This document shows positions 55,065-63,656 of a DNA stretch of 64,000 nucleotides, piece after piece. Within the stretch, counting starts at the first letter, position 1; each line of letters starts with the position of its first letter. A program made the translations under genes and the position numbers. Below the pieces are notes generated by a model, which was not told the DNA's origin, ran no database searches, and saw only the letters and a list, made by a program, of their open reading frames with translations. This DNA is from Kitasatospora sp. NBC_00240 (lineage in GTDB: Bacteria; Actinomycetota; Actinomycetes; Streptomycetales; Streptomycetaceae), in the NCBI RefSeq assembly GCF_026342405.1, contig NZ_JAPEMU010000002.1, positions 248,001 to 312,000 on the forward strand, written 5' to 3'.

Positions 55065-55604
55065 CAACTTCCGCGTCCCCACCCTTGACGTGCGATGCCG
55101 GTAACGGCGTGGTGCGAAGCTCAGGGGAAAGCCCAAGGACTTCCGTTCCATCCGGAAGTTACCGGCAAGGGGAAGACCGGACGGGTGAACGCAAGTGAAC
55201 TCTCGTTGATGCCTCGTGATCCCAAGCCCCGCCGATGGAAAGCACCAGCGGGGTGCATGGCTGGCCGCTGAGAAGCGGCAGGCGCTGGCCGGTAGAGGTC
55301 ACTCCGGCCAGGTGGACACCGCCGCCTCGGGGTAAAGAGAGCACCCACCCCGGTCGTATCTCACTCGTGTGGAACGTGGAAACCCCGTTGGGGTCCGAGC
55401 CTGCGTGGCTCGGTCGGCCGACCGTGAGGAAGGCTCAACTCCCCAGCGGGAACAGGATGGCCCAAGAAGCCAATGCCGGAAGCCGAAAGGAAACGGGAAC
55501 CCGGGGCAGCATGATCGGCCTCTCCGTCGATCGCCTCGCATAACCGTCCGGATACAGGCTGCTGCCTGGACCCGAAAGGGTGCTGACGTGGGCCGGGTGA
55601 GCCT

Positions 55605-57458
55605 GTGCGGACTCACTGGACGAAGACGACGGAACCGAGGGACAAGTTGGACACCAACACGGATGCGGACGGAGCGGTCCAGACCGTCCCGGCTGCTGCC
55701 GCGACGGTGAACGGACCTGAGGGCGAAGGCCTGGACTGGGCGTCGGTCAACTGGCGCCGCGCCGAGGAGGACGTACGGCGTCTGCGGCAGAGAATCTTCA
55801 CGGCATCGCAGGCAGGGGACCTGAAGAAGGTCCGCAACTTGCAGAAGCTGATGCTCCGGTCCCGTTCGAACACGCTCTTGAGTGTGCGGCGGGTCACGGA
55901 GATCAACGCAGGACGCGCGACGGCGGGAGTCGACGGGAAGGTGGTACTGCTTCCCCAGTCGAAGGCCGCGCTGGCCCACTGGGTCCAGCACCGGGCCCGA
56001 CCCTGGACTCCCCAGCCCGTCAAGCGGGTGTTCATCCCGAAACCAGGGACCACGAAGAAGCGCGGCCTCGGGATTCCCGTGATCGTCGACCGGTGCCTTC
56101 AAGCTGTGGCACTGGGCGCACTGGAACCCGAGTGGGAAGCGCGGTTCGAGCCGAAGTCGTACGGCTTCCGGCCCGGCCGCGGCTGTCACGACGCGATCGG
56201 GGCCATCTACTCCACGCTCAACGGGAAGAACCCGCAGCGTGTGTGGGTGCTCGACGCGGACCTGACGGCGGCGTTCGACCGTATCGACCACGCCCGGCTG
56301 ATGGCCGCGCTCGGCACCTTCCCCGCCCGGGGACTGGTCCGGCAGTGGCTGAAGGCCGGGGTCGTGGACAAAGGTCGGTTCGCCCCGACCGAGGAGGGAA
56401 CTCCGCAGGGCGGGGTGATCAGCCCGTTGCTCTTCAACGTGGCCCTGCACGGGATGGAGGAAGCCGCAGGGGTCCGCTACTTCACCGCCGGCCGAGACGC
56501 CGGCAGTGCGCAGAGCGGAAGCCCCGTGCTGGTGCGGTACGCAGACGACTTTGTCGCGATATGCACCAGCCGTGAGCAGGCCGAACTGGTCAAGGAACGG
56601 CTGGCCGCATGGCTGACGCCCAGAGGACTCGCCTTCCACGAGGACAAGACACGCATCGTCCACGCGGAGAGCGGGTTCGACTTCCTGGGGTTCAACGTCC
56701 GCCGGTATCACGGCAAACTGCTGATCAAGCCGAGCACAGCGGCGCAACGACGGATCCGGGAACAGCTGCACGCCGAGATGTTGGCCCTGCGAGGGGCCAA
56801 CGCTGCGGCCGTGCTCAAGAAGATCAACCCCATCGTGCGGGGCTGGTCGGCCTACTACCGGACGGTGGTGTCCAGCGAGGTCTTCACGGCGCTGGACAAC
56901 TACATGTGGACGCTCGCCTACAAGTGGGCCAAGCACAGCCACCCGAACAAGCCGAAGCACTGGGTCTCCAGCAAGTACTTCGGCCGGTTCAACAAGTCCA
57001 GGAAGGACCGGTGGGTGTTCGGCGACCGCGACAGCGGCGCCTACCTACTCAAGTTCTCCTGGACGAAGATCGTCCGGCACCAGTTGGTCAAGGGCAGGGC
57101 GTCTCCGGATGACCCTGCCCTGGAGCCGTACTGGGCCGAGCGGCGCCGCAAGGGACCACCTCTGCCGGTGGACGGTATGACCATGCGCCTGCTTCAGGCC
57201 CAGCACGGTCGCTGCCCAGCCTGCGGAGGGCTCCTGCTGCACGCCGACCACCCGCCGCGAAGCCCCCAGGAGTGGGAGACGTGGCGGGCCGTCATCAGGA
57301 AGGCGATCTCCAAGCAGTACGTCGCGTTCCTGGGCGGGAGCACGCCGGGCGATCAACGAATCCGTCTCCTCCACACCCAGTGTCAACGGCGGAACGGAGC
57401 CGCCGAGCCGACACGTCCCGCACCTTCGCCTGCCCGCGAGCCCACGGGGCTTGCTTGA
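55605..57458 (+). CDS. ltrA: Group II intron reverse transcriptase/maturase 2 (HNH)
   Basis: About 617 residues; the true start is unclear because the first 45 codons are weakly conserved. RT motifs: KRVFIPKPGTTKKRGLGIPV, SYGFRPGRGCHDAIGAIYST, VWVLDADLTAAFDRIDHARL, EGTPQGGVISPLLFNVALHG, VLVRYADDFVAI (YADD) and FDFLGFNVRRYHGKLLIKPS. The maturase X domain is NPIVRGWSAYYRTVVSSEVF. The HNH zinc motif is GRCPACGGLLL ... LLHTQCQRR. It shares about 60% of residues with the maturase at 23816-25645 by eye: sister introns in two different transposase genes. Confidence 0.92.
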   Translation: MRTHWTKTTEPRDKLDTNTDADGAVQTVPAAAATVNGPEGEGLDWASVNWRRAEEDVRRLRQRIFTASQAGDLKKVRNLQKLMLRSRSNTLLSVRRVTEINAGRATAGVDGKVVLLPQSKAALAHWVQHRARPWTPQPVKRVFIPKPGTTKKRGLGIPVIVDRCLQAVALGALEPEWEARFEPKSYGFRPGRGCHDAIGAIYSTLNGKNPQRVWVLDADLTAAFDRIDHARLMAALGTFPARGLVRQWLKAGVVDKGRFAPTEEGTPQGGVISPLLFNVALHGMEEAAGVRYFTAGRDAGSAQSGSPVLVRYADDFVAICTSREQAELVKERLAAWLTPRGLAFHEDKTRIVHAESGFDFLGFNVRRYHGKLLIKPSTAAQRRIREQLHAEMLALRGANAAAVLKKINPIVRGWSAYYRTVVSSEVFTALDNYMWTLAYKWAKHSHPNKPKHWVSSKYFGRFNKSRKDRWVFGDRDSGAYLLKFSWTKIVRHQLVKGRASPDDPALEPYWAERRRKGPPLPVDGMTMRLLQAQHGRCPACGGLLLHADHPPRSPQEWETWRAVIRKAISKQYVAFLGGSTPGDQRIRLLHTQCQRRNGAAEPTRPAPSPAREPTGLA

Positions 57459-58384
57459 GCCGTGTGCGGTGAAAGCTGCTTGCACGGTTCTGAGGGGGCC
57501 GGGGTCCCAGTAATGGGCCCCGGCTACCCGACTGATCATCGGGACGGGCCGCTCCGCGATCGGCACGCTTGTCGAGCGCAGCAGCCGCTCCACGCTCCTG
57601 GTGCACCTGCCCCGGCTCGAGGGCTGGGGCGAGAGTCCGCCCGTGAAGAACGGCCCCTCGCTTGGGGGCTACGGTGCGATCGCGATGAACGCTGCACTCA
57701 CCACGTCGATGGCGCAGCTGCCCGAGCAGCTACGCAAGACCCTCACCTGGGACCGTGGGAAGGAACTCTCCGGTCATGCCCAGTTCGCTCTCGATACCGG
57801 GACGAAGGTGTTCTTCGCCGATCCGCACTCACCCTGGCAACGACCGACAAACGAGAACACGAACGGGCTGCTGCGTCAGTACTTCCCGAAGGGCACCGAT
57901 CTCTCCCGTTGGTCGTCCACGGACCTCGAAGCCGTCGCCGTGGCGATCAACAACCGGCCCCGCAAAGTCCTTGGTTGGCGGACACCGGCCGAGGTCTTCG
58001 AAGAGCAGCTACGCTCCCTGCAACACCCCGGTGTTGCAACGACTGGTTGAACTCACCCAATACGTGTCCATTCGCTACACGGAGCGACTGGCCGAGGTCG
58101 GCGCCTCAGCGTCGGTCGGGTCCGTCGCGGACTCGTACGACAATGCGATGGCAGAAGCCCTGAACGGCACATTCAAGGCCGAACTGATCGAACATCAGGG
58201 GCCGTGGCGGGACTTCGACGAGGTCGAGCGGGCCCTCTTCCAGTGGGTCGCGTGGTACAACGGTGAACGACTCCACTCCGCCCTGGGCTACGTCCCGCCC
58301 GACGAGTACGAGCAGGCGTACTGGACCGGCGTGGAGGCAGTCCCGCAGACCGCTTGATCACACGATCGCGGACTCCACGAAACT

Positions 58385-58830
58385 CGGGGCAGTTCAGTGC
58401 CGTGACCCCGGGCGGCTGCGGCAGCCGTTCGCGCGGCCTGATACGCAAGGTAGGCAGGGTCCCAGCGGTTGCGCCGCTTTGTCACACGCCACCCGACGAA
58501 TGCACGCGGCCAGCGGGGCCACGCCCGCCAGTCGGCGGCCAGGATGAGGATCTCGATGATGCGGCCCAGAGCCTGCGCGGCAAGGCCAGCGGCCGCAGCG
58601 CTGGCCAGGATTGCAGCGAGAAGAATGATCTGGCCGCTAACGGTTGTGACTGTCGGAGACTTCGCCCACGCTGCGACCTGGCGTGTTAGCCGGTTGGCAT
58701 CGAGGGCGTGTACATGACCAAGACTCGGCGCGGCGACGACGGCGGCGATGTAGAGAGCGCCGGGCAGGACGAGCAAAGTGAGCCAGCGTTCAGCGAGCTT
58801 CTCGCCGAGAGTGCTCAGGAAGTCACCCAT
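58385..58830 (-). pseudogene. Membrane protein, 3'-truncated by IS3
   Basis: ATG 58830: MGDFLSTLGEKLAERWLTLL, a transmembrane helix (LLVLPGALYIAAVVAAPSLG), ANRLTRQVAAWAKSPTVTTV, a second helix (GQIILLAAILASAAAAGLAA), then a basic segment WRAWPRWPRAFVGWRVTKRR. The native C-terminus is replaced by about 30 codons of IS3 flank. It starts 2 nt after the stop of the zinc-ribbon gene, so they form one operon. The pair resembles small membrane plus zinc-ribbon partners in streptomycete conflict loci, but I cannot name a family. Confidence 0.55.
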
Positions 58831-58832
58831 CG

Positions 58833-59321
58833 CTACAGGTGGTCTTCACGTAGGGCTTGACCGCTGATCGCACAGCGCGGGGGTGAGCCGGGTTGCGGCC
58901 AGCTGTAGCGCGAGCACTGGTCCAGCGGACACAGATAGACCACGTCGTGGGATGGGGGCGGCTTTGCGGTGTCGAAGCCGTCCGGCACCAGCCCCCGATC
59001 ATTAGGATGAACCCTGCCGTAGAGGCCGAGCACGTCGCCAGCGTCGAGCAACGCGCGGTGAATCGCCTCCAGGGCTGGGCCGTACTGTTGGCCGGCGGCG
59101 AGCGTTTGCTGCAGATCATGCAGCACACCCGGAGCTCCCACGGGACCGTCAGTTTGATTGCCGGTCAAGTCTTCACGGATCTCCTGCATGTGGACGCAGA
59201 TGTAGGCAAGGCCCGCCTTGATGCGACGCGCAGCAGCTTCTGAGCCTCCGACATTCGGGAGGATAGAGGAGTCAGGGGGTTGATCGACCATTGGTTCTCG
59301 GCTCTGATTCACAGTCGACAA
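58833..59321 (-). CDS. Hypothetical protein with C-terminal zinc-ribbon, 162 aa
   Basis: MSTVNQSREPMVDQPPDSSI, a helical middle (AGLAYICVHMQEIREDLTGN, GPALEAIHRALLDAGDVLGL) and VVYLCPLDQCSRYSWPQPGS then RCAISGQAL. The final CPLDQC...C looks like a degenerate zinc-ribbon. An alternative start is ATG at 59291 (MVDQPPDSS). It is the first gene of a two-gene unit with the truncated membrane protein. No family is recognised with confidence. Confidence 0.5.
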   Translation of the reverse strand: MSTVNQSREPMVDQPPDSSILPNVGGSEAAARRIKAGLAYICVHMQEIREDLTGNQTDGPVGAPGVLHDLQQTLAAGQQYGPALEAIHRALLDAGDVLGLYGRVHPNDRGLVPDGFDTAKPPPSHDVVYLCPLDQCSRYSWPQPGSPPRCAISGQALREDHL

Positions 59322-60017
59322 ATTGCGAACCTGCAGTAATCGGTGCAGTGAAGGCCTGGCGGATCACACGCCGACGCCACAGTTCGCACTATAGGCGAAC
59401 GATTCTGCCTAGTTGTGAACCTTTGCGCCGTTTGGGTAGCGAGAAGTCGCTGCCCCACCGCTCACGGGTGCCCGCTCCCAGGGTGCCGTCCGCCCCGGCT
59501 CCTTTTTTCCGTCACCGACCCCAGTTGGCCCACTCCCAGGGCCGTCAGACCCCGCCCGGCGCCGCGCCGCATCCCCGGGCTCCCGCGCCACCCCCGGGAC
59601 CGGGACAGCTCTTGCGGTCCAGTTACGCGAGGCGCTCGGTGCGAGCGGCGGGGTGTCTGCGCGCCTGCTGCGGTGGGCAGGCAGTCGCCGGTACGCGGGT
59701 TCGGCAGCCACGGCAGGGCCGTGCGGTCCTCGCCTCGCGTGAAGGGATGTCACGCGCGGCGCCCAGAGTGCTCCCGGCGAACCATCGCCAGCAGCGCGAC
59801 AGTAGCAAATGAGTGGTCGCCAAGTCGCCTGATAGATAATAGACTTGATGAATCGTTACTTAAATGGTAAGGGCGCTACCCTCGCCCCAGAGGAGTTCCC
59901 AGCCTGTCCGCCGAGAACCTCCCAGCGTCTTGACACCTGCCCGCGCCGTACGGTGCTCGACCCCGGACCGAGCGCCCGACGGGAGCTTAGGACCGGATGC
60001 CGTCGGACCCGAGGCGA
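59322..60017. other. No gene recognised
   Basis: The first 100 bp are A/T-richer and probably carry the promoter of the minus-strand pair. From 59500 the DNA is very GC-rich with overlapping frames and no motif. An A/T-rich patch lies at 59810-59875. Confidence 0.35.
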
Positions 60018-60230
60018 CCACTCGATGACCCACCTCGCCCCCGCGCCGGCCAACCGCGCCAACTGCTCCTCACCAAGCCGGTCACGGCGGTTCTTGACGT
60101 TGGACGGCCACACCCCGAGCTTCACCTTGCTCCCGTCCTCCAGCGCCTCCACATGGCCCCGGGGGACCACCACCCGCTGCTCCCGCTCGGCGTACCGCGC
60201 AAGGGCCGCCACGCCCCGCTCGAACGCCGC
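60018..60230 (-). pseudogene. Helicase-associated (HA) domain fragment
   Basis: The segment AFERGVAALARYAEREQRVV, VEALEDGSKVKLGVWPSNVK and NRRDRLGEEQLARLAG matches one HA repeat of streptomycete DEAD/DEAH helicases (F..GL.AL..Y..R.....VP..H.E.LEDG...KLG.W.SN.K.RRD.L). The helicase core and other repeats are absent. Confidence 0.6.
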
Positions 60231-60339
60231 AGAACCCCCACCCGCGCCCTCCCCACCACCGCCCTCACGACCGTGCGCTGCGCCCTGCGGCCCGGGGACC
60301 GGGTGGGGCGCGATGCCCAGCCGGGCCAGGAGTACCGGC

Positions 60340-60596
60340 AACATGGAGCTGCGCCTGGACCGCAGGCTCGCGGACAAGCGCATCTTCCCCGCCGTCGACG
60401 TCCAGGCCTCCGGCACCCGCCGCGAGGAACTCCTCCTCGGCCCCGCCCGCACCTCCGCAACCTGGACATGCGCCGTGTGCTCAACGGCCTGGACACCCAG
60501 CAGGCGATGGAACTGCTCCAGGACCGGCTGAAGAAGACCATGAACAACACCGAGGTCCTCCGCCAGGTCACCGCGACCCGGCCCAACACCGGCTGA
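60340..60596 (+). pseudogene. Transcription terminator Rho, C-terminal fragment
   Basis: NMELRLDRRLADKRIFPAVD, VQASGTRREELLLGP, then after a 1-nt shift MRRVLNGLDTQQAMELLQDR and LKKTMNNTEVLRQV to a stop at 60594-60596. E(L/M)RLDR.LA.KRIFPA(V/I)D is unique to the Rho ATPase C-terminus. The RNA-binding and P-loop parts are missing. It is a displaced piece of a second rho copy, not the housekeeping gene. Confidence 0.7.
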
Positions 60597-60799
60597 CCGC
60601 TCCAGGTCACTCCACCAACAGCGTCAGCGCCGGATCCGCCGACGAGCGCGTCAGGACGACGGCGAGGAAGACGGCATGCCCGGGTCATCACGGGAGGGAT
60701 GGATAGGCCCGCACACGGGGATCGATGCTGTCGTCCAGCAGCGAGACGTCCGGCTTCGACGGCCTCCGGCCCCGCTCCAGGATTGTGTCGATGAGGCTG

Positions 60800-60945
60800 A
60801 GCGTTCGGACGATGCCAATGACCGCAGTCCTCGGATGCGTCCATCATCGCCCGCATCACCAAACGCAAGCGCTACGCCCAGTACGGCGCCCCGCTCCACC
60901 TGCTCGCCGACCGGCAGGGCTTTCAGGTGACGTCGTACCGGAGGT
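60800..60945 (+). pseudogene. Possible Uma2-family endonuclease fragment
   Basis: The frame reads ARITKRKRYAQYGAPLHLLA, then DRQGFQVT, close to the K...YA..GIP.YLLVDR....VT end of Uma2-type (DUF820) proteins. No upstream catalytic region is recognisable. Confidence 0.35.
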
Positions 60946-62501
60946 CAGTGCAGTTTGATGGTTGCGATGCCGGAGTCCTGTCCCCATTGGGGGTCTTGCT
61001 CATGGGCGCGCCACGCGTGGGTGAAGTAGGCCTCCCGCTCGGCACTTTCGGCGGCACGTTGCTCTTCCAGTGCGGCCTGTTGCTCTGCCAGCTGTCGTTC
61101 CTTCTGGGCTGCCGCCTCGATGCCGCTTCTCAGCTCACGTTCCGCTTCGGTGGGGCTGACAGTCCTAATGCCCAGCTCGTGCGCCTTCGCCGCACTTGAG
61201 CTACGTCCAGCGAGGTCCGCGGTGACGAACATCCGCACCGTCTCGGTCAGGCGCTTCGCGATGGAGGCACCGTGGCGGAGGGCGAGATCCTTGAGTCCGG
61301 ACAGTTCTGGGGTGTCATCGAAGCCCAGTCTCCAACCTTTCAGTGCACTCTCCCAGGGCTCACGTACCGCGGGCGTCGGCAGGCCGTGACTCAGCGAGCG
61401 GGCGTGTTCCACGAGCCCGAGGTGGGTGGCCAGTCGTGCGACGTCGTGTCGTCGTCCCTCCGACCAGGAGGCCGGGTCCGGTGCCGTGTGGAGCATGTGG
61501 CGCCATGCCAGGAGGTTGGTTCGGTGCAGGAATGCTTGGTCCATGCCGGCTCCCTGGGCGAGCCTTGCCAGGGTCCAGGCTGTGTCCCATGTGATCCGCC
61601 CGGCGTCGAGGGCGAGAGCGAGGGTTTGCTCGTACTCCTGGGCAGGGCCGGTGACCGTAGGGTGGTCGAGTTCGGTGAGCGGGAAACGCCGTGCCATCGA
61701 TGCCAGCAGGCCCTCTGGGGCGGACATGGAGGGGGCCCGGGCTGCGATCCGTCCCGCAGGGGTGTCGGCCAGGTCCGGTGCATCGGACATCGGCGGCCCC
61801 AGGTAGCGCAGGGGGCTGGGTGAGCGGTCGATCAGCTGCGTCAACAGGGTCGTAGTCGCCCGACAGTCGCTGAGAGCGGTGTGGGCGTCGGTGATCCACT
61901 CGCCGGTGAAGGTCCTGTGCAATGAGCGCAGGCTGTAGGCGGGTCCGTCGAGCTGCGCTTGCGTGGTCACCAGCGTGCAGAGTCCGGGCCACCGTGGTGC
62001 TACCTGTCCTGTCCGCCCGAACTCTGCCTTGAGGAACATGTCCACGAAAAGCAGATTGTGCGCCACAACGATCGCGTTCGAGAGCAGCCTCATCAGGTCG
62101 GGCAGGACCTCGGCGAACGTCGGCGCCCCCTTGACATCGGAGCCCTCAAGGCCGTGGAACTCCGTCGCTCCCATAGGACGTTGCGGATCGACGACGGTCG
62201 CATACTCACCGAGCTCGGTCCCGTCGCCGCGGAAGCGGACAACGGCGATTTCGCAGATCCGGTCACGTCCGGGGTTCAAGCCTGTGGTCGCCAGGTCGAT
62301 GGCGGCGAAAGTCAGCGCCCGCGGGTTCACACCGAGGTTGTGGTAGCGACTGAGGTAGGCAGGTTCGAAGATCGACAGTGGCACTTGACCGCTCGTCTTT
62401 TTCGGGCCACTCCATCGTGGCGCGGTGCGATCGGCGGCGCTGTGGCCACCAGCAGCCAACACTCGGATCGGCAACCTGCTCCGCCTAGGGTCGATGCTCA
62501 T
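60945..62501 (-). CDS. DEDDh exonuclease-like protein with BRCT domain, 518 aa
   Basis: Residues 64-220 follow the epsilon-type 3'-5' exonuclease fold: LTFAAIDLATTGLNPGRDRI (Exo I), IVVAHNLLFVDMFLKAEF (Exo II) and DAHTALSDCRATTTLLTQLI (Exo III, His208 and Asp212). Exo I has Asp69 but Ala71 where DxE needs Glu, and Exo II has Val153 where Asp is usual (Asp154 is adjacent). Residues about 400-470 look like a BRCT domain (HGASIAKRLTETVRMFVTAD, SSSAAKAHELGIRTVSPTEA). A charged coiled coil ends the protein. GTG at 62384 is a plausible later start. It may be a binding-only exonuclease homologue. Monocistronic. Confidence 0.8.
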   Translation of the reverse strand: MSIDPRRSRLPIRVLAAGGHSAADRTAPRWSGPKKTSGQVPLSIFEPAYLSRYHNLGVNPRALTFAAIDLATTGLNPGRDRICEIAVVRFRGDGTELGEYATVVDPQRPMGATEFHGLEGSDVKGAPTFAEVLPDLMRLLSNAIVVAHNLLFVDMFLKAEFGRTGQVAPRWPGLCTLVTTQAQLDGPAYSLRSLHRTFTGEWITDAHTALSDCRATTTLLTQLIDRSPSPLRYLGPPMSDAPDLADTPAGRIAARAPSMSAPEGLLASMARRFPLTELDHPTVTGPAQEYEQTLALALDAGRITWDTAWTLARLAQGAGMDQAFLHRTNLLAWRHMLHTAPDPASWSEGRRHDVARLATHLGLVEHARSLSHGLPTPAVREPWESALKGWRLGFDDTPELSGLKDLALRHGASIAKRLTETVRMFVTADLAGRSSSAAKAHELGIRTVSPTEAERELRSGIEAAAQKERQLAEQQAALEEQRAAESAEREAYFTHAWRAHEQDPQWGQDSGIATIKLH

Positions 62502-62732
62502 AGGGTGATTGTGCCGCCCTGGATGCCCAGGCCCGAGGGCATCGTGCGAGCCAATCCGGGACCAGGCCGTGGAGGGCCTCTGTGCTCGCAGTGGCTCCTT
62601 GCGGCCGACGGCGACCCTGGCTCTCCCCAGATGCGCAGCACGCCGTTTCCCTGCTCGGGCCGTACTCGACCAGCGGAGCGCCTGAACCCGCCAGCGGGGG
62701 GCGGCGCCCGAGCCGGCGAGGACGAGGGCGTG

Positions 62733-63005
62733 TCAGTGCCCCCTGGCACGCGTGCAGCCCGGCCGCGCGGGCCGGGGCGGCTGGTTGCGTGCCAGAACCC
62801 GCGGGGCGAGGTCGTTCAACGACAGCAGCCGCCGGATGAACGGGAACGCGACTCCGGGCGGGAGCGTGTCGTCCAGATGCTCTTCCTGGTAGGCCCGGTA
62901 GATCTCCTCGCCCTGCTCCCGGAACACCTTGTCCGAGTCGGTGAGGTCGAACAGGGCGCTGGAGGCGATGCCGAGGACGAGTCGGTCCGCGAGCTCGTAG
63001 GCCAC
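62733..63005 (-). pseudogene. 5'-nucleotidase, N-terminal fragment
   Basis: From GTG 63005: VAYELADRLVLGIASSALFD, LTDSDKVFREQGEEIYRAYQ, DDTLPPGVAFPFIRRLLSLN. This is the N-terminus of bacterial cytosolic 5'-nucleotidases (family of vertebrate cN-I), with the nucleophile region SSALFDL. After SLNDL the sequence departs into unrelated codons, so about three quarters of the enzyme is missing. Confidence 0.7.
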
Positions 63006-63656
63006 CTCATCAACCCCTCTGGCCCCCGGCTCCCGGTACGTCCGTTCATTGTCGCTTCTGTGTGATATCACGTCCCGGGCGAAGGAAGGGGGCCGGGGCG
63101 CAGGCGGTGGGCCGGTCCCAGGTGCTGAGGACGCGGGCCACGGTGCCGAACTGGCTGCGGGGATTGGGGCGGGAAGGCACTGGACGGTGTCCACGTGGTC
63201 CCGACGGCCACCGATTCGGCTTCGGGCGCCTCATGCCCGGCTGGTTGGTGCTCCGGCGGCTGAAGTATCACGGATACCTGCCCTCGCCCGGCCCCGCGCA
63301 CTACGGACCGGGCAGCTGAGGACCCAGGACATCCTGGGGAGCCCGGCGAGCCGGACGGGAGCAGCGGGTCCCGGCCGGGATCGTCGCCCCGTCCTGGAGC
63401 CGTCGGTAGAGACCCGCAGCGCGGCAGCTATCCGAAGAGCGAACGGACGCAGGCGAGTTCGGGATATAGTCGAGGTATCTCGCGCCTGTGGGCGCGTGCC
63501 GCCCTACCTGGCCACCGCCTCGGGCGAACCGGGCCGCCGCCCGGACCACAGAGGATGCACCCGGCACCGGTTCTGGCCCTTCTCGTGTCCAGCGGTCTGC
63601 CCGGAGACATCGCGCGGTGGGATGCCTCTGCTTCCGGCAGACCCGATCGGATACGC
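63006..63656. other. No gene recognised
   Basis: GC-rich with several open frames on both strands, none with motifs or good starts. The last 100 bp lead into the gene at 63657. Confidence 0.35.

Larger units (their letters stand above)
53461..57532 (+). mobile_element. Group II intron 2 (inside IS30), itself interrupted
   Basis: The 5' end GTGCGACACGAAG is at 53461, the same 13 nt as intron 1. Domain V is at 57457-57492 (GAGCCGTGTGCGGTGAAAGC to CACGGTTC), domain VI follows, and the 3' end CTACCCGAC is at 57532. An IS3-family element of about 1.5 kb lies near its 5' end. Internal blocks (CAAGGGGAAGACCGGACGGG, CACCCACCCCGGTCG) match intron 1. Confidence 0.88.
52551..58050 (+). pseudogene. IS30-family transposase, exons around group II intron
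   Basis: Exon 1 (52551-53460): LSFTEREEIALLRARELGVR, IGRDPGTISRELRRNAA (helix-turn-helix), AWSPEQISHRLQVDFPDD and AGDRAVPGHWEGD (first Asp). Exon 2 (57533-58050): LIIGTGRSAIGTLVERSSRS, LRKTLTWDRGKELSGHAQFA (second Asp) and PWQRPTNENTNGLLRQYFPK (Glu). Splicing at the predicted sites yields HWEGD-LIIGTG in frame (codon GAT-T/TG-ATC). The protein would be full length if the intron still splices; the extra IS3 inside the intron may prevent that. Confidence 0.88.
52504..58057. mobile_element. IS30-family element carrying a group II intron
   Basis: 28-bp imperfect inverted repeats (52504-52531 GGCGGATTCAACTGGTCGTC..., and 58030-58057, 22 of 28). Direct CAA flanks it (52501-52503 and 58058-58060). 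Its transposase gene is split by the intron at 53461-57532. Without intron and inner IS3 it would be about 1.48 kb. Confidence 0.85.
51919..58357 (+). pseudogene. IS3-family OrfB (outer element), interrupted by IS30
   Basis: Piece 1 (51919-52503): DPVCRVLDLSPSTYFARKTR, RTYGARRITRALVRAGHEVA, NQLWLADLTYVRTWSGWVYV (first Asp) and ELIHHSDRGSQ (second Asp). Piece 2 (58061-58357): YVSIRYTERLAEVGASASVG, ADSYDNAMAEALNGTFKAEL (Glu) and VAWYNGERLHSALGYVPPDE. Removing IS30 and one CAA joins DRGSQ-YVSIRY in frame. Confidence 0.9.
51550..58382. mobile_element. Outer IS3-family element, split by IS30
   Basis: Tips TTTCGTGGAGTCC (51550) and GGACTCCACGAAA (58370-58382) are inverted repeats. It contains orfA and an orfB interrupted by the IS30 element at 52504-58057. 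Without the IS30 nest it would be about 1.28 kb, a normal IS3 size. Direct repeats in the flanks were not clear. Confidence 0.8.

Noticed and set aside
53568..55066. Exact ends of the inner IS3 element
   Set aside because: Two candidate tip pairs (TGAGACG/CGTCTCA and TGACAGTC/GACTTGACA) fit partly and neither gives a 3-bp duplication, so no boundary is claimed.
59415..59870. Long frames on both strands
   Set aside because: Very high GC with low-complexity residues; no start signal or family pattern.
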